A DNA stretch of 64,000 bases from Sulfurovum sp. FS08-3 (GTDB lineage: Bacteria > Campylobacterota > Campylobacteria > Campylobacterales > Sulfurovaceae): NCBI GenBank assembly GCA_000830175.1, contig JQIS01000001.1, forward strand, positions 97,482 to 161,481, given 5' to 3'. Shown here in pieces: positions 16,794-28,192 of the stretch. The number at the start of each line of letters is the position of its first letter. Within the stretch, counting starts at the first letter, position 1. Both the position numbers and the translations under genes were made by a program. Below the pieces are notes generated by a model. The model saw nothing but the letters and a program-made list of their open reading frames with translations, ran no database searches and was not told where the DNA came from.

Positions 16794-17297
16794 ATGACAA
16801 AAGCTACAATTAATACAATATTTGAAAATATTGGCAAAAATTTAATTTTTAAACACCAAACCAAAGAGGATAAAGAGTTTCTATTATCACTCTATGCTTC
16901 AACTAGAGAGGATGAACTAAGCATAACATCTATGAGCTTAGCTGAAAAAAAAGCCTTTATCAAGCAACAGTTTGAAGCCAAAGAGGGCTACTATGCTGCA
17001 AAATTTAGCGATGCCCAATTTTTAATTATTAGCAGAAAGAAACAACAAATTGGTAGATTAATCTATGCTATTGATGACAGTTTGCATCTCATTGATATTG
17101 CAATCGTTAAAAAATCACGAGATAGCGGTTTTGGCAGTGAGATACTCCATGCCCTCATACACAATTCAAAAATACTTAATAAACCATTGAGGCTAAGTGT
17201 AGCGATTGACAACATCAAAGCTATCAAACTCTATCAAAGATTGGGACTCACAATGATAGACCAACACAATTACTATTACAAGATGATAAAAATATAA
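16794..17297 (+). CDS. GNAT family N-acetyltransferase
   Basis: 167 residues. The acetyl-CoA binding motif A is seen in DIAIVKKSRDSGFGSEILHA (R/Q-x-x-G-x-G/A like) and the C-terminal LSVAIDNIKAIKLYQRLGLT is the typical motif B region. Start supported by GGGGAGA upstream. Genes of this type are often placed next to phage-collar-like proteins, as here, which suggests that it modifies a partner of that locus. It has its own AT-rich upstream region. Confidence 0.88.
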   Translation: MTKATINTIFENIGKNLIFKHQTKEDKEFLLSLYASTREDELSITSMSLAEKKAFIKQQFEAKEGYYAAKFSDAQFLIISRKKQQIGRLIYAIDDSLHLIDIAIVKKSRDSGFGSEILHALIHNSKILNKPLRLSVAIDNIKAIKLYQRLGLTMIDQHNYYYKMIKI

Positions 17298-17377
17298 GAA
17301 CAATTGAGTATTTGAACAAATATTCAATTGTCTTTATGGTTTGAGACAGATAATTTTAATACACAAAAGGAGAAAAT

Positions 17378-18004
17378 ATGGATCCATTTCTTGGAGAGAT
17401 TAAGGCAGTAGGATTTGATTTCGCACCACGAGGTTGGGCACTATGTAATGGGCAGATATTGCAAATAAATCAATATCAAGCACTCTATTCACTTATAGGA
17501 ACAACTTATGGTGGCGATGGACACAATACTTTTGCATTACCTGATTTGAGAGGTAGAGTGGGTGTGCATCAAGGGCAAGGTCTAAACAGATATGTAATGG
17601 GTCAAAAAGCTGGAACTGAAACTCACACTTTGAGTGCTGCACAGATGCCATCACACACACACTTGGCAACTTTCGCTCCTACTTCAAGTTCTCCTTTTAC
17701 AGCCAATGTAGCAGTAAAAGCCAAAGATGGTTTGGGTGATACAAATAGTGCGAACGCTCATTATTGGGCAACTGGAAAAACACAATCTGGACCTACAATC
17801 TTAAATGTTGTAAATGGATACTCAAGTAGTGCAAATACCACAATGGCTTCTGATGCTGTTAGTGTAAGTGTATCGGGTGGTATGACACAAGGGAGTGTAA
17901 CCAATCAAGCTACAGGGGGCAATCAACCATTTAGTATCGTGCAACCTTATCTAACACTCAATTATATAATTGCATTAGAGGGTTATTATCCATCAAAAGA
18001 TTAA
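17378..18004 (+). CDS. Phage tail collar domain protein (MdpB-like)
   Basis: 208 residues. The N-terminal collar domain is clear: GFDFAPRGWALCNGQILQI, then QYQALYSLIGTTYGGDG and FALPDLRGRVGVHQGQG. The rest is Ser/Thr/Ala-rich with the SHTH motif and ends GGNQPFSIVQPYLTLNYIIALEG, the usual end of microcystin-dependent-protein-like sequences. No signal peptide. Such proteins occur outside prophages in free-living bacteria, and no other phage gene is present. Good ribosome site (AAAAGGAGAAAATATG). Confidence 0.9.
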   Translation: MDPFLGEIKAVGFDFAPRGWALCNGQILQINQYQALYSLIGTTYGGDGHNTFALPDLRGRVGVHQGQGLNRYVMGQKAGTETHTLSAAQMPSHTHLATFAPTSSSPFTANVAVKAKDGLGDTNSANAHYWATGKTQSGPTILNVVNGYSSSANTTMASDAVSVSVSGGMTQGSVTNQATGGNQPFSIVQPYLTLNYIIALEGYYPSKD

Positions 18005-18005
18005 A

Positions 18006-18026
18006 AAAACGGGGTTTTCCCGTTTT
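18006..18026 (+). terminator. Intrinsic terminator after the collar protein gene
   Basis: AAAACGGG pairs with CCCGTTTT across a short GTTTT loop, immediately after the stop codon. Confidence 0.75.
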
Positions 18027-18110
18027 GAGTAATAAGGTATGATTTTTCTATCTGCAATCTACTGTAGATGCAAAAGTCATACTTTGATTTTATCTTAAAA
18101 GGAAAAAACG

Positions 18111-21100
18111 ATGAATATAAAATTATGGATTTTGACGGCTTCGATGCTGTTGGGTTTTACCACTGTTTGGGGTGTCGATACAACGATTACTTTTTCCCAT
18201 ACAGGTGACTGGACTCGTCCAAATACATCAAATACTTTAGCACAAGATGGTGATAACAATAGTAATGATAGAGCAGGACAGGTTATCCAAATCTTTGTGG
18301 GCGGTAGTGATGGTGTAGCAGATAGCGAAAATATCTATATCGCTGGTCCTTCAGGAACAACCACCTCGGCACATCCTGATACTTTGTTAGCTGATAATAC
18401 TCCAAGCGTAGGAATTGCAGGGTATATTGTGAAATCAAGCGATGGCTCAGAGTTTAACTTCAAATCATTTCTTTTAGCTAATCCTTATGATAGTTGGACA
18501 GAGGATGTCACAATTGCAGGATACAAAGATGGTGTTTTGGTAGGTAGCAATACAGCTTCTGTTACAGGAAATGCTTATAATGATACATTAGCAGAGTATG
18601 CATTGATAAATCAAGGAGGTGAGCTTATTGCTTCTAGCTTTCAAAATATCGATGAGGTGCGTATCTATGGATATAATGGTAGTATGGTATACTTTGGGGT
18701 TAATAGTTTTGTTATTGGTGATGCAGTAGTTCCCAACACCGCCCCTACCATCACAGGAGCCGTAGCCAATCAAAGCGTCAATGACACAGCCACCCTTAGT
18801 CCTTTTAGCGGGGTGACATTAACCGATACAGAGAATAATAATCTCTCTATCACTATTACATTGGATAGCAATGCCAAAGGGGTGTTGAGTGGAAGTGGGC
18901 TAAGTGGAAGTGGTCCTTATACATTGGCTAGTGATACGATTGCCAATGTACAAGCCAAACTTAGAGCTTTGACATTTAATCCTACCGATAACCGTGTCGC
19001 ACCAGCATCGACAGAGACGACAACTTTCTCTTTGGTAGCCAATGATGGTACAACCAACTCAACCACAAATAACACAACAACAGTCATAAGTACAAGTGTC
19101 AATGATGCTCCTACAGATATAGCACTTAGCAACGCAACCGTAAATCAAAGCGGTGGAACAAATGCAACCGTAGGGACACTAAGCGTCACAGATGCCGATA
19201 CAGGCGATGGTGCGACCTATACTCTCGTAAGTGGTACAGGCGATGCAAACAACTCTAGTTTCAATATCAGCGGTACGACACTAAGAGCCAATAATGCGAG
19301 TACATTAAGTGCAGGAACATACAGTGCAAGGGTCAATGTCAATGATGGTGATGCCAATTTTGCCGAAGCATTTACGATTACCGTGGTGGATAATATCGCT
19401 CCAACCGTTTCAACACTCTCTCCTACGCTAGGTGCGACAGGTGTAGCACTGACAAGTGATTTGGTTTTGACATTGAGTGAAAATATCGCAAAGGGGAGTG
19501 GGAATATCGTCATCAAAAAATACAGCGATGATAGCACACTTCAAACCATTGATGTAACAAGTGGGAATGTTGTGGTCAGTGGTGCAACCGCAACTATCAC
19601 ACACTCCACACCTTTTGCACTCAATACGGAGTATTATGTAGTCGTAGATGCCACAGCGTTTGATGATTTGCATTCCAATAGTTTTGCGGGTATTTCAAAT
19701 AAAGATACATGGAAGTTCACAAGTGCATCCAACAACGCCCCACTCATCACCCTCCCCTCTGCACCGACGGTCAAAGAAGATAGTAGTGCCAATATCATAG
19801 CAGGTATCTCAATCGCCGATGGTGACAATGATAGTCAAACAGTGACACTCAGTGTGACCAATGGAACAGTATCGTTGAGTGGGACAACAGGACTCACAAT
19901 GACAACAGGTGATGGGACAGATGATAGCTCTATGGTATTGAGTGGTACACTTGCTCATGTCAATAGTGCGTTAAACAATCTCACTTTTACACCCACAGCT
20001 AACCATGATGGCAATGCCTCTATTCGTGTGCAAACCGATGACGGCAATGGCGGAACAGATGACGACACCCTTGCTATCACCGTTCATAATGCACCAGAGG
20101 TTAGCTCTATCGTTCAAGTAAATGGCACTCCAACAAACGCAACAAGTGTTGGCTTTAGCGTCACATTTAGCCAAAGCGTATCGGGTATTGATACAGGTGA
20201 TTTCAATCTCACTACTACAGGAAGTGCGAGTGCAACAGTAGCAAGTGTGAGTGCATCAAGTGGCACAACCATAACAGTAACCGTTAATGGCATTACAGGC
20301 ACAGGGACTCTTAAATTAAATCTCAAAGATAACGACTCTATCACAAACAGCAACAGCGTTGCTCTAGGAGGAGTAGGTATCAGCGGAAACGGCAATGGAA
20401 GTTTTGGTAGTGGTGAATCCTATACTATCGATACCACCGCTCCAACCGTAATGCATGTCACTTCCACAAAAGCTAATGGCACTTATGGAGTGGGTAGTGA
20501 AATCAATGTAACGGTAACTTTTGATGAGAATGTAACGGTAACGGGAACACCGCAACTTACTCTTGAAACAGGTACTACCGATAGAGTATTAAACTATACA
20601 AGCGGTTCAGGAAGTACTACGCTTACTTTTGGTTATATTGTCCAAGCAGGAGATACAAGCAACGACCTTGATTACAGTTCAACTTCGGCTCTTGCACTCA
20701 ATAGTGGAACAATCAAGGATGATGCAAACAATAGCGCATTACTCACTCTTGCCTCACCAAGTAGTGCTAATTCATTGGGTGCAAACAAAGATATTGTACT
20801 TGATACGACTACTCCAACACTCACCAATACCGCACACAGCGACATCAATCAAACAGGTGCTTCAATCAAATCTCAATCCAATGAAAATGGAACGCTTTAT
20901 TATGTCATAACCACATCAAACAGCTCTCCAACCGCACAACAAATCATTGATGGTAAAAATGAGAATAACACAACAGCTATTCAAGCAGATAGCAGTGCAA
21001 TAAGTGCCGATACACTGAAAAACTTTTCAATTTCAGGTTTGGGGGCTTCGACAACCTACTACTACTACTTTGTAGCTCGTGATAGTGTCGGTAATGCAAG

Positions 21101-23903
21101 TGCAATCAGCAGTGGAAGCTTCTCAACAAATAATTATCAAATTGCTATTAACAAAATTCAAGATGGTAGTGAAAATGCAACCCATGCACTTTTTAGAGTC
21201 GCCATTACTCCAACCAATAGTAGCGGTGGAGCTATTACAGGAGATATAACCTATGCAGGGAGTGCCACAAACTCAACCGATTACAGTGCATCTTCAACCT
21301 TCAGTATAGCCAATGGAGAAAATAACGCAACCATTACTATCAATGTAACAGACGATACTATCTATGAGGGCAATGAATCGATTAGCCTTACACTATCCAA
21401 CCCCTCAAAAGGGACAATTGTTACTTCAAATGCTACAGCTACTTTGATGGATAATGAAACAAAACCCACTATCGCAATCAACGATGTCAATACCACAGAG
21501 GGCAATAGTGGAACTAAGACGCTTACCTTTAGTGTAATGCTCTCTCACCCTGCCAAAGATGCCGTGACACTCAACTACGCTACAGCCAACAGCAGTGCCA
21601 CAGCGGGAAGTGACTATGCAAGTACCAGTGGAGTTATCACCTTTGGTAGTGAGAGCAACACCACGCAAACTATTAATATTACCATTAATGGCGACTACAG
21701 CAGTGAAGCCAATGAGAGCTTTACTATTGATTTAACCTCACCGAGTGCAAATGCTCAAATAGGTGACAATCAAGGGGTAGGAACAATTATCAATGATGAT
21801 AGTGCAGGATTTACACTAAGCAAAACCACAGCAAGTGTCAATGAGAGCGGTACAACCGATAGCTTTACCGTGGTGCTTAACTCCAAACCCACAAGCAATG
21901 TAGAACTCTCTATTGTAAGTAGCAATACAAATGAAGCAACAATCTCTCCCTCTACACTCACCTTTACCCCAACCGATTGGAATGTGAGCCAAAGTGTGAC
22001 TTTAACAGGAGTAGATGATGGAAGCGTGGCAGATGGTAATCAAGAGAGTAATATTACCCTCTCTATCATCGATGCCAATAGCGATGACACCTTCGATGCT
22101 TTAGCCGATAAAAGAGTAACCGTTACAACTGTTGATAATGATATACCAGGTATATCAGTATCTCCAACTACCCTAACACTCCATGAGCCTAGCGGAAGTG
22201 CTACCTTTGATATCAAGCTCAATACACAACCTACAGGCGGAAATGATGTTAATATTAGCTCAATTACCACAAGCAACTCTCAATGCGGTGTATCAACAAG
22301 CTCTCTAGTAATCTCAAATGCCAACTGGAATCAAAATCATACCATTACCGTTTGGGCCTTGCACGATAGCGATGACGGCAACCAAAGTTGTGTCATAGTG
22401 ATTGGCAATACAAGCAGTGGAGACTCTAGCTATCATGGAATAAACCCCAATGATGTAAATGTGACCGTTGTATCAGACAACACTCCTACATCAAGCGATG
22501 CTAATATAACACTCAATGAAGATACAAGCAAAACATTCAGTATTGCCGATTTTGTATTTAATGATGCCGATAGTGGCGATACATTGCACAGTATTATTAT
22601 CCTCTCAACACCAACAATAGGAAGCTTCAAGCTCAATGGTGTATCTGTAGCAAACAACCAAGTCATTCTTGCGTCAAATATTGGCAATCTAGTCTATACT
22701 CCTGTATCCAATGGCTACGGTAATAACTATGCATCTTTTACATTCAAAGTAAGCGAAGGAGACAACAACTCTTCAGCATATACAGCAACATTGAATGTAG
22801 CAAAAGTAGTTGATAATACTCCCGATAGCTTTAGCTTCACAGCTCTTACCAACCAAGAACTCAATAGCCAACTAACATCAAACAGTGTCACTTTGAGCGG
22901 TATGGATAATAATGTATCTGTTTCAATGAGTGGTGGAGAGTATGAGATTAACAATGATGGCAACTGGAGAAGCAGTAGCTCTACTGTTGATAATAACGAT
23001 ACTATCAAAGTAAGAACCGTATCATCAGCCAACTACAGCACTACAACAAGTGCAACGCTTACCGTAGGAACTCTAAGCAAAAACTTTGATGTGACAACCA
23101 AAACAGCACCCATTACAAACAAAGCCCCAACACTTACCAATATCGCACAATCTCTATCCATTGACGACAATCAAAGTGCCTATCCTTTTGGTAGTGCAAT
23201 TTTAAGCGATGATGATAATGATAGTTTAATGGTAGAGCTTAGTCTTGATAACAACCAAACAGGGAGACTCTCTAGCTATACAATAGAAGGAGATAGTAGC
23301 AGTGTTCAAAAGTCACTAAGAGGCATTAGCTTTATACCTATGCAAAATATTGCACCCGTAGGCGATATAAATAGAACCATCATTACCCTAAAAGTATCCG
23401 ATTCAAAAGATACAATTGCCCAAACTGTTGAGATAAATGCAACATCTATCAATATAGTACCTCAAATAGATACTACTTTTGAAAAGCAAACTATCACTTT
23501 GGATACAAATCAAACGTTGCAAGTTAAAATTTCAGATAGAGATTATGATGAGCTTAATCTTTCTGTAAGTAGTAGCAATAGCGACATTGCTACAGCCGTT
23601 ACGACTTTTGTCAATCCAATCGTTGATGCAGATTACAAAGTCAATAGTTTTGCAATCAACCTAACAGCACTTGGCGAGGGCAATACAACCATTACAGTAA
23701 TAGTGAGTGATGGCTACAGCATAACAAGCAAATCTTTTGATGTTGAAGTACCTAGCAAAATAGAAGAGACTCCAATAGAGAATAATAGTAGCACAGAAGA
23801 TAATAGCACCAATGAACCCACAACAGAGGATAACACGACTATCGAAGAACCTACAACGGAAGATAATACCACACATTTACTGGTTCCATGGGTTACATTA
23901 TAG
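18111..23903 (+). CDS. Giant secreted repeat protein with Ig-like, cadherin-like and Calx-beta domains
   Basis: 1930 residues. Signal peptide (1-22, ending TTVWG), then a beta-rich N-terminal domain to about 205. About 15 Ig-like modules follow, many starting APT or APxI: cadherin-like near 330-430, a Big_5/SbsA-type module 430-540 ([20 protein letters not shown]), repeats near 540-900, an FN3-like module 900-1005, Calx-beta modules from about 1007 ([30 protein letters not shown]) to about 1460, and further cadherin-like modules. Calx-beta and cadherin folds bind calcium. The C-terminal 50 residues are a Thr/Glu/Asn-rich linker that ends abruptly in HLLVPWVTL with no anchor or secretion domain. 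Probably an adhesin or matrix protein of the GNAT/collar locus. Confidence 0.85.
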   Translation: MNIKLWILTASMLLGFTTVWGVDTTITFSHTGDWTRPNTSNTLAQDGDNNSNDRAGQVIQIFVGGSDGVADSENIYIAGPSGTTTSAHPDTLLADNTPSVGIAGYIVKSSDGSEFNFKSFLLANPYDSWTEDVTIAGYKDGVLVGSNTASVTGNAYNDTLAEYALINQGGELIASSFQNIDEVRIYGYNGSMVYFGVNSFVIGDAVVPNTAPTITGAVANQSVNDTATLSPFSGVTLTDTENNNLSITITLDSNAKGVLSGSGLSGSGPYTLASDTIANVQAKLRALTFNPTDNRVAPASTETTTFSLVANDGTTNSTTNNTTTVISTSVNDAPTDIALSNATVNQSGGTNATVGTLSVTDADTGDGATYTLVSGTGDANNSSFNISGTTLRANNASTLSAGTYSARVNVNDGDANFAEAFTITVVDNIAPTVSTLSPTLGATGVALTSDLVLTLSENIAKGSGNIVIKKYSDDSTLQTIDVTSGNVVVSGATATITHSTPFALNTEYYVVVDATAFDDLHSNSFAGISNKDTWKFTSASNNAPLITLPSAPTVKEDSSANIIAGISIADGDNDSQTVTLSVTNGTVSLSGTTGLTMTTGDGTDDSSMVLSGTLAHVNSALNNLTFTPTANHDGNASIRVQTDDGNGGTDDDTLAITVHNAPEVSSIVQVNGTPTNATSVGFSVTFSQSVSGIDTGDFNLTTTGSASATVASVSASSGTTITVTVNGITGTGTLKLNLKDNDSITNSNSVALGGVGISGNGNGSFGSGESYTIDTTAPTVMHVTSTKANGTYGVGSEINVTVTFDENVTVTGTPQLTLETGTTDRVLNYTSGSGSTTLTFGYIVQAGDTSNDLDYSSTSALALNSGTIKDDANNSALLTLASPSSANSLGANKDIVLDTTTPTLTNTAHSDINQTGASIKSQSNENGTLYYVITTSNSSPTAQQIIDGKNENNTTAIQADSSAISADTLKNFSISGLGASTTYYYYFVARDSVGNASAISSGSFSTNNYQIAINKIQDGSENATHALFRVAITPTNSSGGAITGDITYAGSATNSTDYSASSTFSIANGENNATITINVTDDTIYEGNESISLTLSNPSKGTIVTSNATATLMDNETKPTIAINDVNTTEGNSGTKTLTFSVMLSHPAKDAVTLNYATANSSATAGSDYASTSGVITFGSESNTTQTINITINGDYSSEANESFTIDLTSPSANAQIGDNQGVGTIINDDSAGFTLSKTTASVNESGTTDSFTVVLNSKPTSNVELSIVSSNTNEATISPSTLTFTPTDWNVSQSVTLTGVDDGSVADGNQESNITLSIIDANSDDTFDALADKRVTVTTVDNDIPGISVSPTTLTLHEPSGSATFDIKLNTQPTGGNDVNISSITTSNSQCGVSTSSLVISNANWNQNHTITVWALHDSDDGNQSCVIVIGNTSSGDSSYHGINPNDVNVTVVSDNTPTSSDANITLNEDTSKTFSIADFVFNDADSGDTLHSIIILSTPTIGSFKLNGVSVANNQVILASNIGNLVYTPVSNGYGNNYASFTFKVSEGDNNSSAYTATLNVAKVVDNTPDSFSFTALTNQELNSQLTSNSVTLSGMDNNVSVSMSGGEYEINNDGNWRSSSSTVDNNDTIKVRTVSSANYSTTTSATLTVGTLSKNFDVTTKTAPITNKAPTLTNIAQSLSIDDNQSAYPFGSAILSDDDNDSLMVELSLDNNQTGRLSSYTIEGDSSSVQKSLRGISFIPMQNIAPVGDINRTIITLKVSDSKDTIAQTVEINATSINIVPQIDTTFEKQTITLDTNQTLQVKISDRDYDELNLSVSSSNSDIATAVTTFVNPIVDADYKVNSFAINLTALGEGNTTITVIVSDGYSITSKSFDVEVPSKIEETPIENNSSTEDNSTNEPTTEDNTTIEEPTTEDNTTHLLVPWVTL

Positions 23904-23934
23904 CATATTTAGGAGGAGCTAACCGACTAGCCTG

Positions 23935-24570
23935 TTAATTTAATTGACATCCTTTTTTAAAAAGACTAGAAGCAATTTTTTTATCTTTTTTTTCATAATA
24001 AAAAAGTAGTGCTAAGTTATGACAAGCAATTTTTTCATCATTATCACAGGCTTTTTGATAGTAGTTCATAGCTTTTGGGAAGCTTTTTTTAACTCCCAAT
24101 CCATCTTGATATAATAAACCAAGATGCGTGCATCCATTAAATATTCCATTTTGACAAGCATAGGTAAATAGATAATAAGCTTTAGTATAATTTTGATCTG
24201 TAGCTAGTCCGTCACGATGCATTATGCCTAAATTATAACAACCTTTTGCTACATTAGCTTTACACGCTATTTTATAAAGTTCTAATGCTTTTTTATAATT
24301 AACTTTTGTAGTATATCCATATTGATATAGATAACCCAAGTTAGAACAAGCTACATATAAATTACTTTTACACGCTTTTTGATAATATTTAAATGCCAAA
24401 TCATAATCTTGTTTATTCCCATCTAAACCATGTTCATAAATATTTCCAAGATTATTACAAGAAATACTCTTACCATTATCGCAACTACTTTTAAATTGTG
24501 ATATAGAAGAGTTATTTTGATTTGAAAAAAGTAAAATACTAAAAACAACAAATATAAAAAAAGCTTTCAT
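23935..24570 (-). CDS. Cysteine-rich Sel1 repeat protein (Hcp-like)
   Basis: 211 residues: an N-terminal signal peptide (MKAFFIFVVFSILLFSNQ) followed by five or more Sel1-type repeats of 36 residues, each with a Cys pair (for example ACKSNLYVACSNLGYLYQYG, ACKANVAKGCYNLGIMHRDG). This is the layout of the Helicobacter cysteine-rich proteins, which are secreted alpha/alpha solenoids with a disulfide per repeat. The function is probably protein binding in the periplasm or outside the cell. SD AGGATAAC upstream. It faces the giant repeat protein gene. Confidence 0.9.
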   Translation of the reverse strand: MKAFFIFVVFSILLFSNQNNSSISQFKSSCDNGKSISCNNLGNIYEHGLDGNKQDYDLAFKYYQKACKSNLYVACSNLGYLYQYGYTTKVNYKKALELYKIACKANVAKGCYNLGIMHRDGLATDQNYTKAYYLFTYACQNGIFNGCTHLGLLYQDGLGVKKSFPKAMNYYQKACDNDEKIACHNLALLFYYEKKDKKIASSLFKKGCQLN

Positions 24571-24655
24571 TGAGTTATCCTATTTATTAAATTTTTACTT
24601 AACTAGAAATCAAATATGTGTTACAAAGCTAAAACTTTGCAGGAGTTCATTTTTT

Positions 24656-24721
24656 CCGTTCACCCTAAGCTTGTCAAAGGGTCTTGTGTTTAATGTGCTT
24701 CGACAAGCTCAGCACGAACGG
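24656..24721. repeat. REP-like palindromic repeat
   Basis: CCGTTCACCCTAAGCTTGTC and GCTTCGACAAGCTCAGCACG form the arms of an imperfect hairpin. The core (AGCTTGTCAAAG / CTTCGACAAGCT) resembles a dispersed repeat known from many unrelated bacterial genomes. It lies between two minus-strand genes and may affect mRNA ends. Confidence 0.65.
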
Positions 24722-24757
24722 TAAATATAAATTTTTTGCTAATCCTTTTTCAATATT

Positions 24758-25396
24758 TTATCTTTGAATATTTGATACAATACCCAATATCTCTCTCAAA
24801 TCCTTCTCCTCTATGCAATGCGTGGCGGACTCTTTGAGGATGGGTTTGGCACAAAAGGCGATGCGGGTGTGGGCGTATTGGAACATACTAAGATCATTAG
24901 CACCGTCACCTACTGCAAGGGTGTTGGCTTGTGAGATTCCCAAAAGTTTTTGAAGTCTTTGAAGCATATCGCCTTTGGAGTGCGAAAACATCATATCTCC
25001 ACCTACTCGTCCGCTCAAAATCCCCTTCTCATCGTGCAAGATATTGGCAAAATCGGCATCAATGCCCAAAAAAGCACAAGCTGGTGTTGTAGCATTTCTA
25101 AATCCACCCGAAAAACAAATCACTTTGTAGCCTCTATTTTTGAGTCCCTCGACCACCTCTTTGGCTCCGTTCATCAAAGGCAACTCTTGACAAATGGCAT
25201 CAAGTGCGGATTTTTCAAGCCCCTTAAGCAACGCCACACGAGTCGTAAGTGCTTCAAAAAAATCCAACTCCCCCGCCATTGCCTTCGCCGTAATATCGGC
25301 TACCTCTTTTTCAAATCCTAGCGGTTTTGCCAAAAAATCAATCGTCTCTCCATCCATCAAAGTCGAATCAAAATCAAAAACAGCCAATTTATCCAT
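24758..25396 (-). CDS. serB: Phosphoserine phosphatase
   Basis: Last step of serine synthesis: removes phosphate from phosphoserine. HAD fold with motif I FDFDSTLMDGET (both catalytic Asp), motif II CFSGGFRNAT, and motif III/IV in HSKGDMLQRL and TLAVGDGANDLSMF. 212 residues, full length for a SerB without the N-terminal ACT domain. It lies 79 bases downstream of polA on the same strand. Confidence 0.95.
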   Translation of the reverse strand: MDKLAVFDFDSTLMDGETIDFLAKPLGFEKEVADITAKAMAGELDFFEALTTRVALLKGLEKSALDAICQELPLMNGAKEVVEGLKNRGYKVICFSGGFRNATTPACAFLGIDADFANILHDEKGILSGRVGGDMMFSHSKGDMLQRLQKLLGISQANTLAVGDGANDLSMFQYAHTRIAFCAKPILKESATHCIEEKDLREILGIVSNIQR

Positions 25397-25475
25397 GCTA
25401 TCCCTTTGTAAAAAATGTTGTCATTATATCTTAAATGGTTCAAAAAATGATGCAATCAATTGCACCCTACAGTAT

Positions 25476-28178
25476 TTATTTTAGCTCACCCCAACTATCA
25501 CCAATTGAGATACTGCACTCCAATGGAACATTAAGTTCTCTGATGTTTTCCATAATCTTTGCAAATTTTTCTCCCAACTCTTGGGCTTTGTCCTCTTGTA
25601 TCTCAAAGATTAGCTCATCGTGGATTTGCAAAAGCATTTGAGCCTCCATTTTTTGAGCCTCTATCACCCTCTCAATCTCCACCATGGAGAGCTTGATAAG
25701 ATCCGCCGCAGAGCCTTGAAAGAGCGTATTGACCGATTCACGTTCATAAGAGGCTTTTATCATCGCATTGGCTTGGGTGTAGTCAAAAACCCGTCGGCGT
25801 TGAAGCAGCGTTTGTACAAAGCCACGACTCTTCATCCCCTCTTTGATACCCTCCAAAAAGCTCTTGATAGAGGGAAAAGCCTTGAAGTAGTTTTCGATAA
25901 TCACCTTGGATTCTTGGGTGCTAATGTGCAACTCATCGGAGAGTTTACGGCTTCCCATGCCATAAAGTAAACCAAAATTAATCGATTTGGCAAAGCTTCG
26001 TTTGGCTTTTGCATCCTCCTCTCCAAAGAGTTTGATAGCCGTAGCAAGGTGAATATCCACCCCTTGCCTAAACGCCTCCATCAACGCCTCATCTTGACTA
26101 AAGTGTGCCAAAAGCCTAAGCTCAATTTGCGAATAGTCAATTCCTACGAGTTTGTATCCCTCTTTTGCCACAAAAGCCTCTCGCACCTCTCGCCCTAGCA
26201 CTGAACGTACGGGAATGTTTTGCAAATTGGGGTCTTTTGAACTCAGTCTCCCCGTGGTTGTACCCGTTTGGATAAAGCTGGTATAGACTCGTCCTTGTGC
26301 ATCGCTTTGAGCCAATTTGATAAGCGGTGTGACGTAGGTTGAGAGAATCTTTTGATGTTCACGATACTCTAGCAAAAGCGGCACGATGGGGTGAGCATCG
26401 ATAAGGGTGCTAAGGACTTGTTCATTGGTAGAGTAGCCTGTTTTGGTCTTTTTGCTCCCTTGAAGTTTGAGGGTTTCAAACAAAACAACGCCCAATTGTT
26501 GGGTTGATTTGATATTAAATTCACCCCCCGCTTGGGCGTAAATGGCAAGGGTTAGCGTATGGAGCTTTTCGTTGAGCTTAGTTTCAAGGTTTTTGAGCTT
26601 GCTTGTATCCATTTTGATTCCTCTAGCTTCCATTTGAGCCAAAGTATTGATAAAGGGAATCTCTAACGTATCAGCCTCTTCAAGGAGATACTTTAATTCC
26701 TCACGATGAAACAAATCGACCAAATAGTTATAGACTTTGCGGCACATCCACGCATCTTCAGAGGCATAAAAGGAGGCGGAGTCGATATCGACGTAGCTAA
26801 AATCCTCTCCTTTTTTGACGACCTCCTTAAAGGGTTTCATGGTGTATCCAAAATAACGTTTCGCCAAAGCATCAAGCCCAACGCTAAGCGATGAGTCGTA
26901 AAGCCATGCCAAAATCATACTATCGCCAAAAGGCCTGTAGCGTTCAAAGCCGTAGCGGTTGTAGAGCAAAGAGAGATCAAATTTGAGATTTTGTCCTACG
27001 ATTTTATGGTGTGTAAAAAGCCTCTTGATAGCTATCAAGGCATCTTGAAGTGCGACTTGCTCCCCAACTCCTAGATAGCTGTGTGTAATAGGGACATAGT
27101 AGCCTTGCGATTCATCAAAACAAAAGCTAAAGCCCACCAACGAAGCTCTTTTCGTATCAAGCCCTGTTGTTTCGGTATCAAAAGCCACAAGGGCATCATG
27201 AGGAATGGAGTCTATCACTTCATTGAGGGCTTGGGTTGTGTTTAGCGTATGGTGTGCAAAAGTGAGTATTGGCTTACTCTCTTTGGGAGCGGAGGGTTGA
27301 GGAGTCGATAGGTAGTGGCTATCCTCTTTGGCAGCACTCTTGAGGGCTTGGTGCATTTCGTACTTGATAAACTCATCTTTCAAACACGAGAGGTAATTTT
27401 TCTCCTCAAAAACAAAGCGTTGCAAATCAAAATCCTTCAAAACATCGTCTCTAAGGGTGACAAGTTCACGAGACAAAAAGGCACTCTCTTTGGATTGAAG
27501 CAAAAGCGATTGGGTGCGTACGGGGGTAATGGTATCAATATGGGCATAAATATTTTCAAGTGTGCCAAACTCATTGATAAGTTTACTCGCCCCCTTTTGC
27601 CCTATTCCTTTGACTCCAGGGATATTATCGGAGCTATCGCCCAAAATAGCTTGAAAGTTGGTAAAATCTCTAGGATAAACGCCAAACTTTTCAAACGCCT
27701 CCTTTTCGCCAATCTCACGCTTTTTGATGCTATCATACATCACTACCTTGCCCTCTTCGATAAGCTGATAGAGGTCTTTGTCGTGTGAGACGATGCGTAC
27801 TTTGAGTCCTTTGGCTTTGGCAAAATGCGTCACGGTTGTGATAATATCATCGGCTTCAAACCCCTCTTGGGAGAGATTGGCAAAACCCATCTTCTCTATC
27901 CACTCAATAGCTACGGGGAGTTGTGCCAAAAGCTCCTGCGGTGCGGGTGGGCGGTTGGCTTTGTAGTCTTTAAAAAGCTCATTGCGAAAGGTCTTGCCTT
28001 TGCTATCAAGGGCAAACACTAGATAATCGGTTGAGTGGTCACGATGGAGCGAATCTACAAGCTTGACAAATCCCGTAAGCAATCCCGTAGGAAAGCCTTG
28101 GGAGTTGCGTAGCGGTGGCAGGGCAAAAAAGGAGCGGAAAAAAAATCCAAAGGTGTCGATAATCGTGATAGTTTTCAA
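25476..28178 (-). CDS. polA: DNA polymerase I
   Basis: 900 residues with all three domains. The 5'-3' exonuclease is at the N-terminus (IDTFGFFFRSFFALPPLRNS, SHDKDLYQL, GDSSDNIPGVKGIGQKGA). The 3'-5' exonuclease has an intact ExoI motif (ALVAFDTETTGLDT) near residue 335, so proofreading is probable. The polymerase part shows motif A (VGIDYSQIELRLLAHFS, about 680), motif B (RSFAKSINFGLLYGMGSRKL, about 730) and motif C (QIHDELIFEI, about 855). It works in Okazaki fragment maturation and repair. The upstream neighbour mnmG ends 14 bases before its start region. Confidence 0.97.
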   Translation of the reverse strand: MKTITIIDTFGFFFRSFFALPPLRNSQGFPTGLLTGFVKLVDSLHRDHSTDYLVFALDSKGKTFRNELFKDYKANRPPAPQELLAQLPVAIEWIEKMGFANLSQEGFEADDIITTVTHFAKAKGLKVRIVSHDKDLYQLIEEGKVVMYDSIKKREIGEKEAFEKFGVYPRDFTNFQAILGDSSDNIPGVKGIGQKGASKLINEFGTLENIYAHIDTITPVRTQSLLLQSKESAFLSRELVTLRDDVLKDFDLQRFVFEEKNYLSCLKDEFIKYEMHQALKSAAKEDSHYLSTPQPSAPKESKPILTFAHHTLNTTQALNEVIDSIPHDALVAFDTETTGLDTKRASLVGFSFCFDESQGYYVPITHSYLGVGEQVALQDALIAIKRLFTHHKIVGQNLKFDLSLLYNRYGFERYRPFGDSMILAWLYDSSLSVGLDALAKRYFGYTMKPFKEVVKKGEDFSYVDIDSASFYASEDAWMCRKVYNYLVDLFHREELKYLLEEADTLEIPFINTLAQMEARGIKMDTSKLKNLETKLNEKLHTLTLAIYAQAGGEFNIKSTQQLGVVLFETLKLQGSKKTKTGYSTNEQVLSTLIDAHPIVPLLLEYREHQKILSTYVTPLIKLAQSDAQGRVYTSFIQTGTTTGRLSSKDPNLQNIPVRSVLGREVREAFVAKEGYKLVGIDYSQIELRLLAHFSQDEALMEAFRQGVDIHLATAIKLFGEEDAKAKRSFAKSINFGLLYGMGSRKLSDELHISTQESKVIIENYFKAFPSIKSFLEGIKEGMKSRGFVQTLLQRRRVFDYTQANAMIKASYERESVNTLFQGSAADLIKLSMVEIERVIEAQKMEAQMLLQIHDELIFEIQEDKAQELGEKFAKIMENIRELNVPLECSISIGDSWGELK

Positions 28179-28192
28179 TACAAAAGCCTTAA

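Noticed and set aside
17378-18004. Prophage, because of the tail collar protein
   Set aside because: No capsid, terminase, integrase or other tail gene lies nearby; MdpB-like collar proteins are common outside prophages.
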